In this document: one piece after another, positions 16,211 to 23,530 of the stretch | Layout: each line of letters opens with the position of its first letter | How positions within the stretch are numbered: the stretch's first letter is position 1 | Source: an uncultured Eubacteriales bacterium | GTDB lineage: Bacteria; Bacillota; Clostridia; Oscillospirales; CAG-272 | DNA length: 23,988 nt | Assembly (NCBI GenBank): GCA_934446065.1 | Contig: CAKSDP010000026.1 | Coordinates: 1-23,988 of the forward strand | Reading direction: 5' to 3' | Notes under the pieces: model-generated | The model's input: the letters and a program-made list of their open reading frames with translations, nothing else | Database searches by the model: none | Told to the model about the DNA's origin: nothing | Position numbers and translations under genes: made by a program

Positions 16211-16256
16211 AAAAAACCTCCCGAATATATTTTATCTCTAAAATGTATTCGGGAGG
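16211..16256 (-). terminator. yajC terminator hairpin containing the next gene's ribosome site
   Basis: On the minus strand CCTCCCGAATA pairs with TATTCGGGAGG (11 pairs), then after one A·C mismatch ATTTTA pairs with TAAAAT around a GAGA loop. Six T residues (16211-16216) follow, a full intrinsic terminator. The GGGAGG of the 3' arm (16217-16222) is also the Shine-Dalgarno sequence of the TIGR04086-like gene, nine bases from its ATG. Confidence 0.85.
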
Positions 16257-16274
16257 TAAGTTTTATATTACGGC

Positions 16275-16607
16275 TCAGCCCTGCTGAGAATCCTCAGCCT
16301 TAACGTCAACGCTGCGTATTGCGGAGCGGAGAATGCGGATCTTGGTCTTGTCCTTGCTTGTCTCGATCACGAGCGTCTCGTCCTTGATCGAAACGATCTT
16401 GCCGATGATGCCGCCGATGGTCGTGATCTCGTCGCCGACCTCGATGCCGTTGCGCATCTCATTCTGCTGACGATCCTGCTTTTTCTGCGGTCTGTACATC
16501 AGAAAATAGAAGATCGCAAGCATCGCCACGAGCATGACGATCGTCATAATGCCGCTCGTTTTCGCGTTTGTTGTTGTATCTGCTGCCGCCTCAAGTAAAA
16601 ATCTCAT
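16275..16607 (-). CDS. yajC: preprotein translocase accessory subunit YajC
   Basis: YajC associates with SecDF and the Sec translocon at the membrane. The 110-residue protein has one N-terminal membrane helix (about 20-38, ending IFYFLMYRPQKKQ), then the cytoplasmic YajC domain with the signature GIEVGDEITTIGGIIGKIVSI. GGAGG lies nine bases before the ATG. It has its own promoter (16645-16673) and ends just before a strong terminator. secD and secF are not in the window. Confidence 0.93.
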   Translation of the reverse strand: MRFLLEAAADTTTNAKTSGIMTIVMLVAMLAIFYFLMYRPQKKQDRQQNEMRNGIEVGDEITTIGGIIGKIVSIKDETLVIETSKDKTKIRILRSAIRSVDVKAEDSQQG

Positions 16608-16644
16608 AGATATATTCCTCCGAATGATTACTTTGTTTTATGTA

Positions 16645-16673
16645 ATTATAGCCTATAATGTTGCTTTTGGCAA
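16645..16673 (-). promoter_or_regulatory. promoter of yajC
   Basis: On the minus strand TTGCCA (16668-16673) and TATAAT (16645-16650) are 17 bases apart. It is divergent from the ABC-operon promoter at 16731. Confidence 0.8.
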
Positions 16674-16730
16674 GTGGTACGTAAAAAAATTAACTTTTAC
16701 GTGCATCTTCAATCATATTTCAAAAAACTC

Positions 16731-16788
16731 TTGACAATCCGATGCAAAGAGTGTATTATGATACTGTACTATTACAAGCAATACACTC
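16731..16788 (+). promoter_or_regulatory. promoter and likely GntR operator of the ABC operon
   Basis: TTGACA (16731-16736) and TATTAT (16754-16759) are 17 bases apart. GAGTGTATT (16749-16757) and AATACACTC (16780-16788) form a perfect 9-bp inverted repeat whose left arm overlaps the -10 box. Binding of the encoded GntR protein there would block the polymerase, the usual logic of YtrA-type autorepression. Confidence 0.65.
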
Positions 16789-16811
16789 AAGCGTGTGAAG
16801 GAGGAAGAGCC

Positions 16812-17210
16812 ATGGGCGTGATAACCATAGATCTGCGGAAGAGACAGCTTATATACGAGCAGATCGTGGAGAACGTGAAGGAGCAGATCGGCCGCGGCGT
16901 TATTCTTGAGAACGACTATATGCCGTCGGTCAGAGCGCTTGCAAACGATCTCGGTATAAATCCTAATACGATTCAGAAGGCCTATGCCGAGCTTGAACGA
17001 CAAGGTGTGATACAGTCGGTGCCTGGAAAGGGAAGCCTTGTTATAATGAGCGCCGACGATATTCTCGGGCGCAAGCGCGAGTCTGTCGCGGGCAAAATAC
17101 GCGAGGCGGCGCTTTCCGCGGCGGATGCCGGAATGGGGTGCGACGAGTTCTGCGAGATCGGACGTGCTGCGTTCGAGGAGCACAGACACCTGAAGGAGGG
17201 TAAAAAGTGA
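16812..17210 (+). CDS. GntR-family transcriptional regulator, YtrA/YhcF subfamily
   Basis: A 132-residue protein with an N-terminal winged helix (residues 8-78; LIYEQIVENVKEQIGRGVI, then SVRALANDLGINPNTIQKAY as the recognition helix region) and only a short helical C-terminal part, as in the small YtrA subfamily. These regulators usually repress their own ABC-transporter operon and respond to cell-envelope stress or a small ligand. GGAGGAAG precedes ATG 16812; the longer open frame reaches back through the promoter. Its stop overlaps the GTG start of the ABC ATPase (GTGA, 17207-17210). Confidence 0.92.
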   Translation: MGVITIDLRKRQLIYEQIVENVKEQIGRGVILENDYMPSVRALANDLGINPNTIQKAYAELERQGVIQSVPGKGSLVIMSADDILGRKRESVAGKIREAALSAADAGMGCDEFCEIGRAAFEEHRHLKEGKK

Positions 17211-18106
17211 TACAGATAAAGAATATATCAAAAACGTTCGGAGATGTCGTGTCGCTGAAGGATGTCAGCGCCGAGATGCGCGACGGCTCGATATTCGGAC
17301 TTATCGGCTCGAACGGCTCGGGAAAATCGACACTGCTTCGCATAATGTGCGGCGTGTTCGACGGCGACACGGGCGATGTTATGTACGACGGAGCCGATGT
17401 CTGGGAGAACACTCGTGTAAAGGAGCAGCTCGTCTACCTCTCCGACGAGCAGTATTTTACCTCCGGCGGAACGATCTCGGAGATGCGCAGCCTGTACTGC
17501 AGTGTGTATCCCACGTTCTCGGTCAGCCGATATAAGCACCTGCTTGAGCTGTTCGGACTTGACGAAAAACGCAAGGTGAACACATTCTCTAAAGGAATGC
17601 AGCGTCAGGCGTCCGTCCTGCTCGGGCTTTCCTGCTGCCCGAAATATCTGTTCTGCGACGAGACGTTCGACGGCCTCGACCCCGTGATGCGCCAGCTTGT
17701 GAAAAGGCTGATCGCGGAGGATGTTGCCGCGAGAGGGATGACCGTCGTGATAGCGTCCCACAATCTTCGCGAGCTTGAGGATATATGCGATTATGTGGGT
17801 ATGCTCCATCGCGGTGAGCTTCTGTTCGTCCGCGAGCTTGACGATATAAAGCTCGGTACGTGCAAGGTTCAGGCGGTGCTTCCCGACAGACCGGACAAGG
17901 ACAGACTGAAATGGCCTGGTGTTATCAGCGTCGAGAGCCAGGGCAGCCTTTATACGATAATCGCGCGCGGCAGCGAGGACGAGGTGTCCGAAAAGCTTGC
18001 GCCGTACGAGCCGACGTTTGTCGAGTTCATTCCTCTGACGCTTGAGGAAATATTTATATCGGAAATGGAGGACAGGGGTTATGACTACTCAAACGTCATC
18101 ATCTGA
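17207..18106 (+). CDS. ABC transporter ATP-binding protein
   Basis: A 299-residue ATPase starting with GTG, preceded by GAAGGAGGG. Walker A is GSNGSGKST (34-42), the signature is FSKGMQRQ (127-134, in place of LSGGQ), Walker B is YLFCDETF (147-154) and the switch His is H185 (IASHNLREL). The LSxGM-type signature and the roughly 90-residue C-terminal extension match the ATPases of YtrB/bacitracin-exporter-like systems. The Q-loop glutamine is not at the usual place (LSDEQYF, residues 78-84). It works with the permease encoded next, whose start overlaps this gene's end by 26 bases. The transported compound is unknown; defence against envelope-active peptides is a reasonable inference from the YtrA-type regulator. 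Confidence 0.93.
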   Translation: MIQIKNISKTFGDVVSLKDVSAEMRDGSIFGLIGSNGSGKSTLLRIMCGVFDGDTGDVMYDGADVWENTRVKEQLVYLSDEQYFTSGGTISEMRSLYCSVYPTFSVSRYKHLLELFGLDEKRKVNTFSKGMQRQASVLLGLSCCPKYLFCDETFDGLDPVMRQLVKRLIAEDVAARGMTVVIASHNLRELEDICDYVGMLHRGELLFVRELDDIKLGTCKVQAVLPDRPDKDRLKWPGVISVESQGSLYTIIARGSEDEVSEKLAPYEPTFVEFIPLTLEEIFISEMEDRGYDYSNVII

Positions 18107-20264
18107 AAATAAAGCCGGACGCTCGCCGAACCGCCGGTTTTTTAACTCCGCGTATTTCTCGTTCAGACTGCGCTGCGGATGGCCGCTTTTCGTTGTATTT
18201 CTGTTTATCTTCATGCTGTCGCTGATCGTGCCCGGCGTGAAATATGCGTCTCATGTTGCCGAGGGCTATCTCAAAATGTCCGCTGCAAAGATCCACAGCA
18301 ACGTCATGGAATATATGTCGATCATCGGCGTGGTGAACGTTGGAATGTCGATGCTCTGCGGCTTTATCTGCGGACTTACCGCGATGAAGTATGTTGACAA
18401 AAAGGTTGCGGTGAATTTTTATCACAGTCTGCCGCTCAGACGCGAGGCTCATTTCATCTGCTCCGTGCTGCCTCCGTTTGTGACGTATCTTACGGCATTT
18501 GTGTTTGCTCACCTTGTTAATTTTGCGATATTTGCAATGCGCTACGGTGAAGCGAATTTCGCTATACTCGGTCAGTCCGTCCTGTACGGCGTTATCTTCT
18601 TCATGCTTGTGTACTCGATAACCCTTGCGGGAGCATCGCTCTCCGGTACGGGATTCATGCGATTCGTCTCGACCATGTACATAATGTTCATGCCGATCGC
18701 CGTGTTCCTTCTGTTTATCGGTATCATCGCGGTCGGAAACTCGCAGTTCAACGCGGACTACTACTTCAACGACCGACTGATCTCGCTGTGTCCGCCGCTT
18801 AGAGCGCTATATGTGTATTCTTCGGACGAAAACAGACTTCTCGCGTATATAAACCCGATGAACTGCAAGATCGCAATGACAGCAGTGATCTCGCTCGTAA
18901 TGCTCATCGCGGCGTTTGTCCTCTATCTGTGGCGTCACAGTGAGAGCGCGTCCCAGCCGCTCATCTGGAAAGCGGCAAAATTTGTGTTCAAGTATTCGAG
19001 TATGTTTATGGGCGGAACGCTGTTCGGACTTATATTCCGCGCAATATTTGAGTCTGACGGATGGATGCTGTTCGGCGTGATCGTAGGCTCATTTATCACG
19101 TTCATGCTCGTCAACGGAATACTGAACAAGTCGGCGCGTGCGATATTCAAAGGCGTGCGCGGACTTATAGTGTATGCGTGCGTTATGGCGGCGATTGTGA
19201 TCGTGTTCTACGCAGATGCGTTCGGAATGTTCTCCGGCGCTCCGCAGCCCTCGTTCGTGAAGACAGCTACAATAAGCATTGATAACTACCATGACGTCAA
19301 GTTCGGCGGTGACTTTGCGTACCGCGCGACAAAGCTTCTCGGACAGGCGATCGAGCAGAGCGAGGAGTATTATCATTCCGATGATTACGTTTTGATGGGA
19401 TATCCCGGTGTGAACGTCGTGAGAGTATCGGATGATGAGATAATGTACAGCGATGCCGATACCGATATTGATGCTGATGCCGAACCTGTTCCAGATACCG
19501 AACCCGTTCCCGATGACGAGGTAATGCGCGTCTATTCCAACGCGGACTCGCGCGATACGATACAGGTTTCGGCGATCTACAAAACCAAGCTCGGATTCCA
19601 CCTTGCAATGCAGTATTACATCGACTGCGAGTCGGCACAGGAGTTCATAAACTTCGTTGAAAACTATACCGCAGAGAACGGCGGAGGATATCCGGACAGC
19701 CTCTCGGAGATCACAAATATTCACATTTATGCGATGGATGAGTCCGAGATATACGGATCGGACAGCACCGAAGCTCGTATGATCTACGATTATCTGAAGG
19801 ATCGAAAGCTCCCGGAGAATCCGGGCATTGCCGTCGGTAACGTAGAGCTTTACGGCGTGTATTCGGATGCATATCTGTTCTCGGGTCAGTACAACTATTA
19901 CAGATATCTGCTGTACGAATCTGACGCGGAATTCATCGGCAAATTTTTCGATGATCTTGATGTTTCTGCCACAATCGCCGACGTGAAAAAATCGGTGAAA
20001 AACATCTGCGTCGTGTCAAACACCACAGATGAGCATTACATCTTCTCCGATCGCGACGAAATGTCCGAGATAATCGACAGCCTGTATTCGCTTGACGGCA
20101 AGGATTTCACCGTATTGCCGTGCGAAAGGGATCACGGCTACAACGTGTTCCTAAGCTTCAGCGAGGAGAGTTCTTCGGAGATGCAGTATTACATCTCTTC
20201 GTCAGACCTTTCGTTCAGACGCGGTTGTGTGCCCGAGTTCGTTACGCGCCTTGTGGGAGAATAA
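18081..20264 (+). CDS. large ABC permease with extracytoplasmic C-terminal domain
   Basis: A 727-residue membrane protein, permease partner of the preceding ATPase. About nine hydrophobic segments are visible (33-52, 78-100, 125-152, 164-186, 195-219, 263-284, 301-320, 327-347, 361-383), followed by about 340 hydrophilic residues. With a cytoplasmic N-terminus the positive-inside pattern places this domain outside the cell. The motif NFYHSLPLRREAHF after helix 2 is typical of YtrC/D-like permeases. Within the outer domain residues 457-480 form an acidic Asp/Pro-rich linker with a repeated EPVPD unit. ATG 18081 has GGAGGACAGGGG upstream; earlier in-frame starts lie inside the ATPase gene. The outer domain may sense or bind a peptide or cell-wall ligand (inference). 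It ends before an intrinsic terminator. Confidence 0.85.
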   Translation: MTTQTSSSENKAGRSPNRRFFNSAYFSFRLRCGWPLFVVFLFIFMLSLIVPGVKYASHVAEGYLKMSAAKIHSNVMEYMSIIGVVNVGMSMLCGFICGLTAMKYVDKKVAVNFYHSLPLRREAHFICSVLPPFVTYLTAFVFAHLVNFAIFAMRYGEANFAILGQSVLYGVIFFMLVYSITLAGASLSGTGFMRFVSTMYIMFMPIAVFLLFIGIIAVGNSQFNADYYFNDRLISLCPPLRALYVYSSDENRLLAYINPMNCKIAMTAVISLVMLIAAFVLYLWRHSESASQPLIWKAAKFVFKYSSMFMGGTLFGLIFRAIFESDGWMLFGVIVGSFITFMLVNGILNKSARAIFKGVRGLIVYACVMAAIVIVFYADAFGMFSGAPQPSFVKTATISIDNYHDVKFGGDFAYRATKLLGQAIEQSEEYYHSDDYVLMGYPGVNVVRVSDDEIMYSDADTDIDADAEPVPDTEPVPDDEVMRVYSNADSRDTIQVSAIYKTKLGFHLAMQYYIDCESAQEFINFVENYTAENGGGYPDSLSEITNIHIYAMDESEIYGSDSTEARMIYDYLKDRKLPENPGIAVGNVELYGVYSDAYLFSGQYNYYRYLLYESDAEFIGKFFDDLDVSATIADVKKSVKNICVVSNTTDEHYIFSDRDEMSEIIDSLYSLDGKDFTVLPCERDHGYNVFLSFSEESSSEMQYYISSSDLSFRRGCVPEFVTRLVGE

Positions 20265-20279
20265 AATAATACGAAAAGA

Positions 20280-20309
20280 CCGGCGGGACTTGCCTCCTGC
20301 CGGCCTTTT
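20280..20309 (+). terminator. terminator of the GntR-ABC operon
   Basis: CCGGCGGG (20280-20287) pairs with CCTGCCGG (20296-20303) including one G·U, around an eight-base loop. It is followed by CCTTTTA. It lies 16 bases after the permease stop. Confidence 0.82.
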
Positions 20310-20326
20310 ATATTTCACGACGTGCG

Positions 20327-20539
20327 TTATTGATAATTCTCCGCCTCGTCGCGCGAGCGGAAGAGGAGCGAAATGCACCACAGTCCGGCAAGCGCTACTA
20401 CGGTGTAGATAACGCGCGCGACCGCGCTTCCGGCTCCGCCGCAGATCCATGCAACGATATCAAAGCTGAAAAGTCCGATGGATCCCCAGTTGAGAGCACC
20501 GATAATTACAAGCAGAAGAGCAATTCTGTCAAGCACCAT
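20327..20539 (-). CDS. DUF378 family small membrane protein
   Basis: A 70-residue protein with two hydrophobic helices. The N-terminal sequence LLLVIIGALNWGSIGLFSFDIVAWI is the hallmark of DUF378, followed by VARVIYTVVALAGLWCI and a short charged tail. Its function is not known. AAAGGGG lies about eight bases before ATG 20539. It stands 107 bases after sigK on the same strand; a TATAAT at 20606-20611 in that gap may be its own -10 box. Confidence 0.88.
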   Translation of the reverse strand: MVLDRIALLLVIIGALNWGSIGLFSFDIVAWICGGAGSAVARVIYTVVALAGLWCISLLFRSRDEAENYQ

Positions 20540-20605
20540 TTTTGATGCCCCTTTCTTTTTTCATTTGTTCTGTGAACACTAATATTCTTTGCAGATGTGC
20601 CCTTC

Positions 20606-20611
20606 ATTATA
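20606..20611 (-). promoter_or_regulatory. possible -10 box for the DUF378 gene
   Basis: TATAAT on the minus strand, about 65 bases before the DUF378 start. No clear -35 box is present (TAAAAA at 17-base spacing), so it is a weak candidate. The gap holds no other visible feature. Confidence 0.3.
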
Positions 20612-20646
20612 ATTGTAAAAATTCGGATTTTTTATTTTGCAAAAGT

Positions 20647-21330
20647 TCAGTGCAGATGCGCCGACAGCCGCTCAAGCGCCGCCTTCTCTATCCGGGAGAC
20701 ATACGACCGAGATATCCCGAGCTTCTCGGCGGTCTCGCGCTGAGTTATCGGATCGCCTCCGTCAAGCCCGTACCGCAGTATCATTATCTCGCGCTCGCGC
20801 GGCGAAAGATTTTCGTGTATGTACCGTACCGCCTTTGCGGCGGTGATCCGCCGATCAATGTCGTCCGCAATCGTGTCGTCGCATTTGATTATGTCAAGGT
20901 ACGTGAGAGGGTTTCCGTCGCGGTCGGTGTCTATCGCATCGTCTATCGACACCTCAAGGCTCTCCTTCTTCTTTTGGCGGAAGTGCATCAGGATCTCATT
21001 CTGAATGCATTTTCCGGCGTATGTCGCAAGCCGCGCACCGTTTCGCTCGTCGAACGTGTCAACCGCCTTGATAAGCCCGACCGTGCCGATCGAGAGAATG
21101 TCGTCGCCGCGCTCGCTCGATGAGTAGTATTTCCGAACAATGTGCGACACAAGGCGCAGATTGTGTTCGATCAGCTCGCATCTGGCGTCCTCGCTCCCTT
21201 CCTCGCGCATCATGCGGAAGCATTCGCGTTCCCTCGCGGCGCCGAGCGGCGGCGGGAAATTCTGCGGCGGCGACGCGCTCAGAATCACAAAAGATATACC
21301 GGAAATAAGCGTGATTATTATGTCAAGCAC
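20647..21330 (-). CDS. sigK: RNA polymerase sporulation sigma factor SigK (pro-sigma-K form)
   Basis: SigK directs late mother-cell gene expression (coat and cortex) during sporulation. The 227-residue protein has region 2 (LIEHNLRLVSHIVRKYY, DDILSIGTVGLIKAVDTF, RLATYAGKCIQNEILMHFR) and region 4 (LSPREREIMILRYGL, TQRETAEKLGISRSYVSRIEKAAL). In front lies a hydrophobic stretch (residues 3-20) and the linker QNFPPPLG, matching the pro-sequence that SpoIVFB cleaves in Bacillus (NAFPQPLS there). The GTG start at 21330 has GGGGGAGAG upstream. The gene is continuous, with no skin-type insertion. The organism is therefore probably a spore-former. DUF378 follows. Confidence 0.93.
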   Translation of the reverse strand: MLDIIITLISGISFVILSASPPQNFPPPLGAARERECFRMMREEGSEDARCELIEHNLRLVSHIVRKYYSSSERGDDILSIGTVGLIKAVDTFDERNGARLATYAGKCIQNEILMHFRQKKKESLEVSIDDAIDTDRDGNPLTYLDIIKCDDTIADDIDRRITAAKAVRYIHENLSPREREIMILRYGLDGGDPITQRETAEKLGISRSYVSRIEKAALERLSAHLH

Positions 21331-21347
21331 GGTAACTCTCCCCCGAA

Positions 21348-21359
21348 AATAACGTTATT
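21348..21359. repeat. 12-bp palindrome upstream of sigK
   Basis: AATAACGTTATT is a perfect palindrome, three bases upstream of the sigK ribosome site. It could be an operator, but no known binding site is recognised. The rest of 21360-21478 is AT-rich non-coding DNA containing TATAAT (minus strand, near 21365) without a clear -35 box. Confidence 0.35.
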
Positions 21360-21478
21360 AGCATTATATGCGGGATGTGCGCCGCGTGATAATCGTGCCG
21401 ACGATAAAGAAAGCGGGTGTCAATTGCAAAGCGCTGAAAACAAAATATGAATTATTTTGCTAAATTATTACACAACTA

Positions 21479-21508
21479 TTGAAAAACATTGCAAAGATAT
21501 GGTATAAT
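21479..21508 (+). promoter_or_regulatory. promoter of the cohesin-dockerin gene
   Basis: TTGAAA (21479-21484) and TATAAT (21503-21508) with an 18-base spacer, about 50 bases before the start codon at 21557. Confidence 0.72.
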
Positions 21509-21556
21509 CGCACATGGAAAGATTCAAATGTAATTTTTATACGAAGGAGAGACACA

Positions 21557-23464
21557 ATGAGAAAGATTTTTTCAATTCTGCTTATTGCAAGTATTATTGT
21601 AGGTGCTGTCTGTGTAAATGTTTCTGCCGTGGGATACTACCTTCAAGAGAGATTTAATGATGGTGGTTCAAGCTTTAATAAGAACTTTATCGCGGGGGCA
21701 GCATGGATCACTGATGACAGTCAGCTCGTTGGTAACAGAAATACCCGTACATTTATGTCTAGATATGACGACTCCAATGGCGTTTTTAATGATACAATGT
21801 TTACTTGGCTCGAGTATGATGCTGAAATTGAAATTTGCGCCATTGACGACAGGGCTGTTGGTGGCTCCAGAGAGATTTCTCTTGTATACTGTAACGACAA
21901 CCTTGTTGTCGCAGACATTGAGGAAGACAGATCTTTCATTTCTTTCGGTTACGACTTCGTAAAGGGTGAGTTCTATCTGACCAACTGCCTTGGCGGAGGC
22001 GGCGAGGAAAATCAGCTCGTTGTCCGCGTTGCTAAGAAGATCGATGAGGATAACTTCAATCAGCTCGGTATGACCGTTACCAGTGGCAGAATTCGTGGGT
22101 ATTTCAACGGTGAGCTAATTATTGACTTCGTTGATACCGCCGATTCATACAGAATCGCTAAGAAGATCAGCTCCCCGTTCCTTTTCTGGAATACTGGTAA
22201 CTACTTCCGGATATCTGCTATTGACATTGCTTCACCTGAATACATCTATCCTGCAGGCCAGACTCCTGTTACCAATACTACTGCAGCAGTAACCGTTGCT
22301 GCGGTTGCACACGGCTTAATTGTCGGTGATACTCAGCTCGTTGTTGATTTTGTTCTCAACGTTCCTACCGGCGTTACACTTAGTGGCTTTGCTGTAAACT
22401 TTCAGTACGACAGGGAGGTAATGGCACTTGTTGAGGCTTCTGACTACAACATCAGAGGTCAGGGTATCTACGGTCAGCACTATACCGATATGCCTTACAA
22501 CCTTGTATGGGCCGGGACCGACAGAGACGCTATCATAGGTACCGGCAAGGATCTCGTTGTCCTCTCCCTGACATTTGAACTTGCAGCTCCTGCAACCGGG
22601 GGGACTGAATACAATGTTAACATCGCTTGTACCGACCTTAAGGATTTTTATGGCAACTCACTCGAGGATTCGGTTATTATTAAGAATGCTTATGTTGTTG
22701 CTACCGCCAAATATACCGATGCAGCAGTAACCATTGCTGCGGTTGCACACGACGTAACTGTCGGCGATACTCAACTTGTTGTTGACTTTGTTCTCAACGT
22801 TCCTACCGGCATTTCTATTCAAGGCTTTGCCGTATACTTCCGGTATGACGCTTTTCTTATGAAACTCGTTGAGGCTTCTGACTACAACATCAAGGGTCAG
22901 GGTATCTACGGTCAGCACTACACCGATATGCCGTACAACCTCGTATGGGCCGGTATTGAGAGAGACCTCATCAAGGGCACGGGCGAGGATATTGTTATCC
23001 TTTCTCTGACCTTTGACCTTGCAGCACCTGCAGCAGAGGGCACTGAGTACACTGTTAACATCGCTTGCACCGACCTTAAAGACGCAAATGACAACTCTCT
23101 TGAGGGTTCCGCGGTTATTAAGAAGGCTCATGTTGTCGCTAAGACCAAATATACTGTGGGCGATCTTAATGGAGATAATAAGTATGATATTGCCGATGTG
23201 ATCCTTATTCTCAAGATAATTGCTAAGTGGGGTCTCCCGGATGTATTCATAGTGGCAGCTGATGTTAATGGGGACGGTTGTGTAAATACAATGGATGCTA
23301 CATATTTTATCTTAAGGCTATTGCGGGATGGAAGGGATTTAGTGTCGGTACACTTGTCAACTGATACAACAAGTATATACCAACAAACATATGCACTGCG
23401 GTACAGGAGTATCGCAGTGCATTTTCATATTTGTAAACTTTATATGAAAATATTGACAATTTGA
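21557..23464 (+). CDS. secreted protein: N-terminal beta-rich domain, two cohesin-like modules, dockerin
   Basis: A 635-residue exported protein. Residues 1-24 are a signal peptide (MRKIFSILLIASIIVGAVCVNVSA). Residues 25-230 form a beta-rich, jelly-roll-like domain (YYLQERFNDGG, WLEYDAEIEI, GSREISLVYCNDN, ISFGYDF, GRIRGYFNGELIIDF). Residues 243-388 and 389-534 are two closely similar cohesin-like modules (VGDTQLVVDFVLNVPTG, VLSLTFELAAPA). Residues about 532-595 are a type-I-like dockerin with two calcium loops: DLNGDNKYDIADV (from Asp536) and DVNGDGCVNTMDA (from Asp569). Cohesin and dockerin together are usual for adaptor scaffoldins of cellulosome-like complexes. AAGGAGA precedes ATG 21557. 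The last 40 or so residues are odd: the frame runs through a terminator and into the next promoter, so the native stop is probably lost. Ligand and partners are unknown. Confidence 0.85.
   Translation: MRKIFSILLIASIIVGAVCVNVSAVGYYLQERFNDGGSSFNKNFIAGAAWITDDSQLVGNRNTRTFMSRYDDSNGVFNDTMFTWLEYDAEIEICAIDDRAVGGSREISLVYCNDNLVVADIEEDRSFISFGYDFVKGEFYLTNCLGGGGEENQLVVRVAKKIDEDNFNQLGMTVTSGRIRGYFNGELIIDFVDTADSYRIAKKISSPFLFWNTGNYFRISAIDIASPEYIYPAGQTPVTNTTAAVTVAAVAHGLIVGDTQLVVDFVLNVPTGVTLSGFAVNFQYDREVMALVEASDYNIRGQGIYGQHYTDMPYNLVWAGTDRDAIIGTGKDLVVLSLTFELAAPATGGTEYNVNIACTDLKDFYGNSLEDSVIIKNAYVVATAKYTDAAVTIAAVAHDVTVGDTQLVVDFVLNVPTGISIQGFAVYFRYDAFLMKLVEASDYNIKGQGIYGQHYTDMPYNLVWAGIERDLIKGTGEDIVILSLTFDLAAPAAEGTEYTVNIACTDLKDANDNSLEGSAVIKKAHVVAKTKYTVGDLNGDNKYDIADVILILKIIAKWGLPDVFIVAADVNGDGCVNTMDATYFILRLLRDGRDLVSVHLSTDTTSIYQQTYALRYRSIAVHFHICKLYMKILTI
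22283..23158 (+). repeat. 438-bp tandem duplication encoding the two cohesin-like modules
   Basis: Unit 1 is 22283-22720 and unit 2 is 22721-23158, each 146 codons. The offset is exactly 438 bases at both ends, so no net insertion or deletion has occurred. Long stretches are identical, such as those coding for QGIYGQHYTDMPYNLVWAG, while the first strand and the segment after VPTG differ. Confidence 0.9.
23391..23425 (+). terminator. intrinsic terminator inside the 3' end of the open frame
   Basis: ATGCACTGCGGTAC (23391-23404) pairs with GTATCGCAGTGCAT (23409-23422), one G·U, around an AGGA loop, followed by TTTT. It belongs to the cohesin-dockerin gene but lies upstream of its present stop codon. 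Confidence 0.85.
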
Positions 23465-23481
23465 GCAAAATAATGTATACT
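23453..23481 (+). promoter_or_regulatory. promoter of the second secreted-protein gene
   Basis: TTGACA (23453-23458) and TATACT (23476-23481) are 17 bases apart. The -35 box overlaps the last codons of the preceding open frame. The start codon is about 50 bases downstream. Confidence 0.85.
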
Positions 23482-23530
23482 TATAATACAAGGGATCCCG
23501 AATTCGAGTTCTATCGAAAAGGAGAAAACG

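Noticed and set aside
16608..16811. Small coding genes in the yajC/gntR divergent gap
   Set aside because: The open frames there overlap both promoters, lack ribosome sites and are explained by AT-rich regulatory DNA.
22283..23158. CRISPR-like or tandem DNA repeat
   Set aside because: There are only two units of 438 bases, in frame and coding for protein modules; no spacer pattern exists anywhere in the window.
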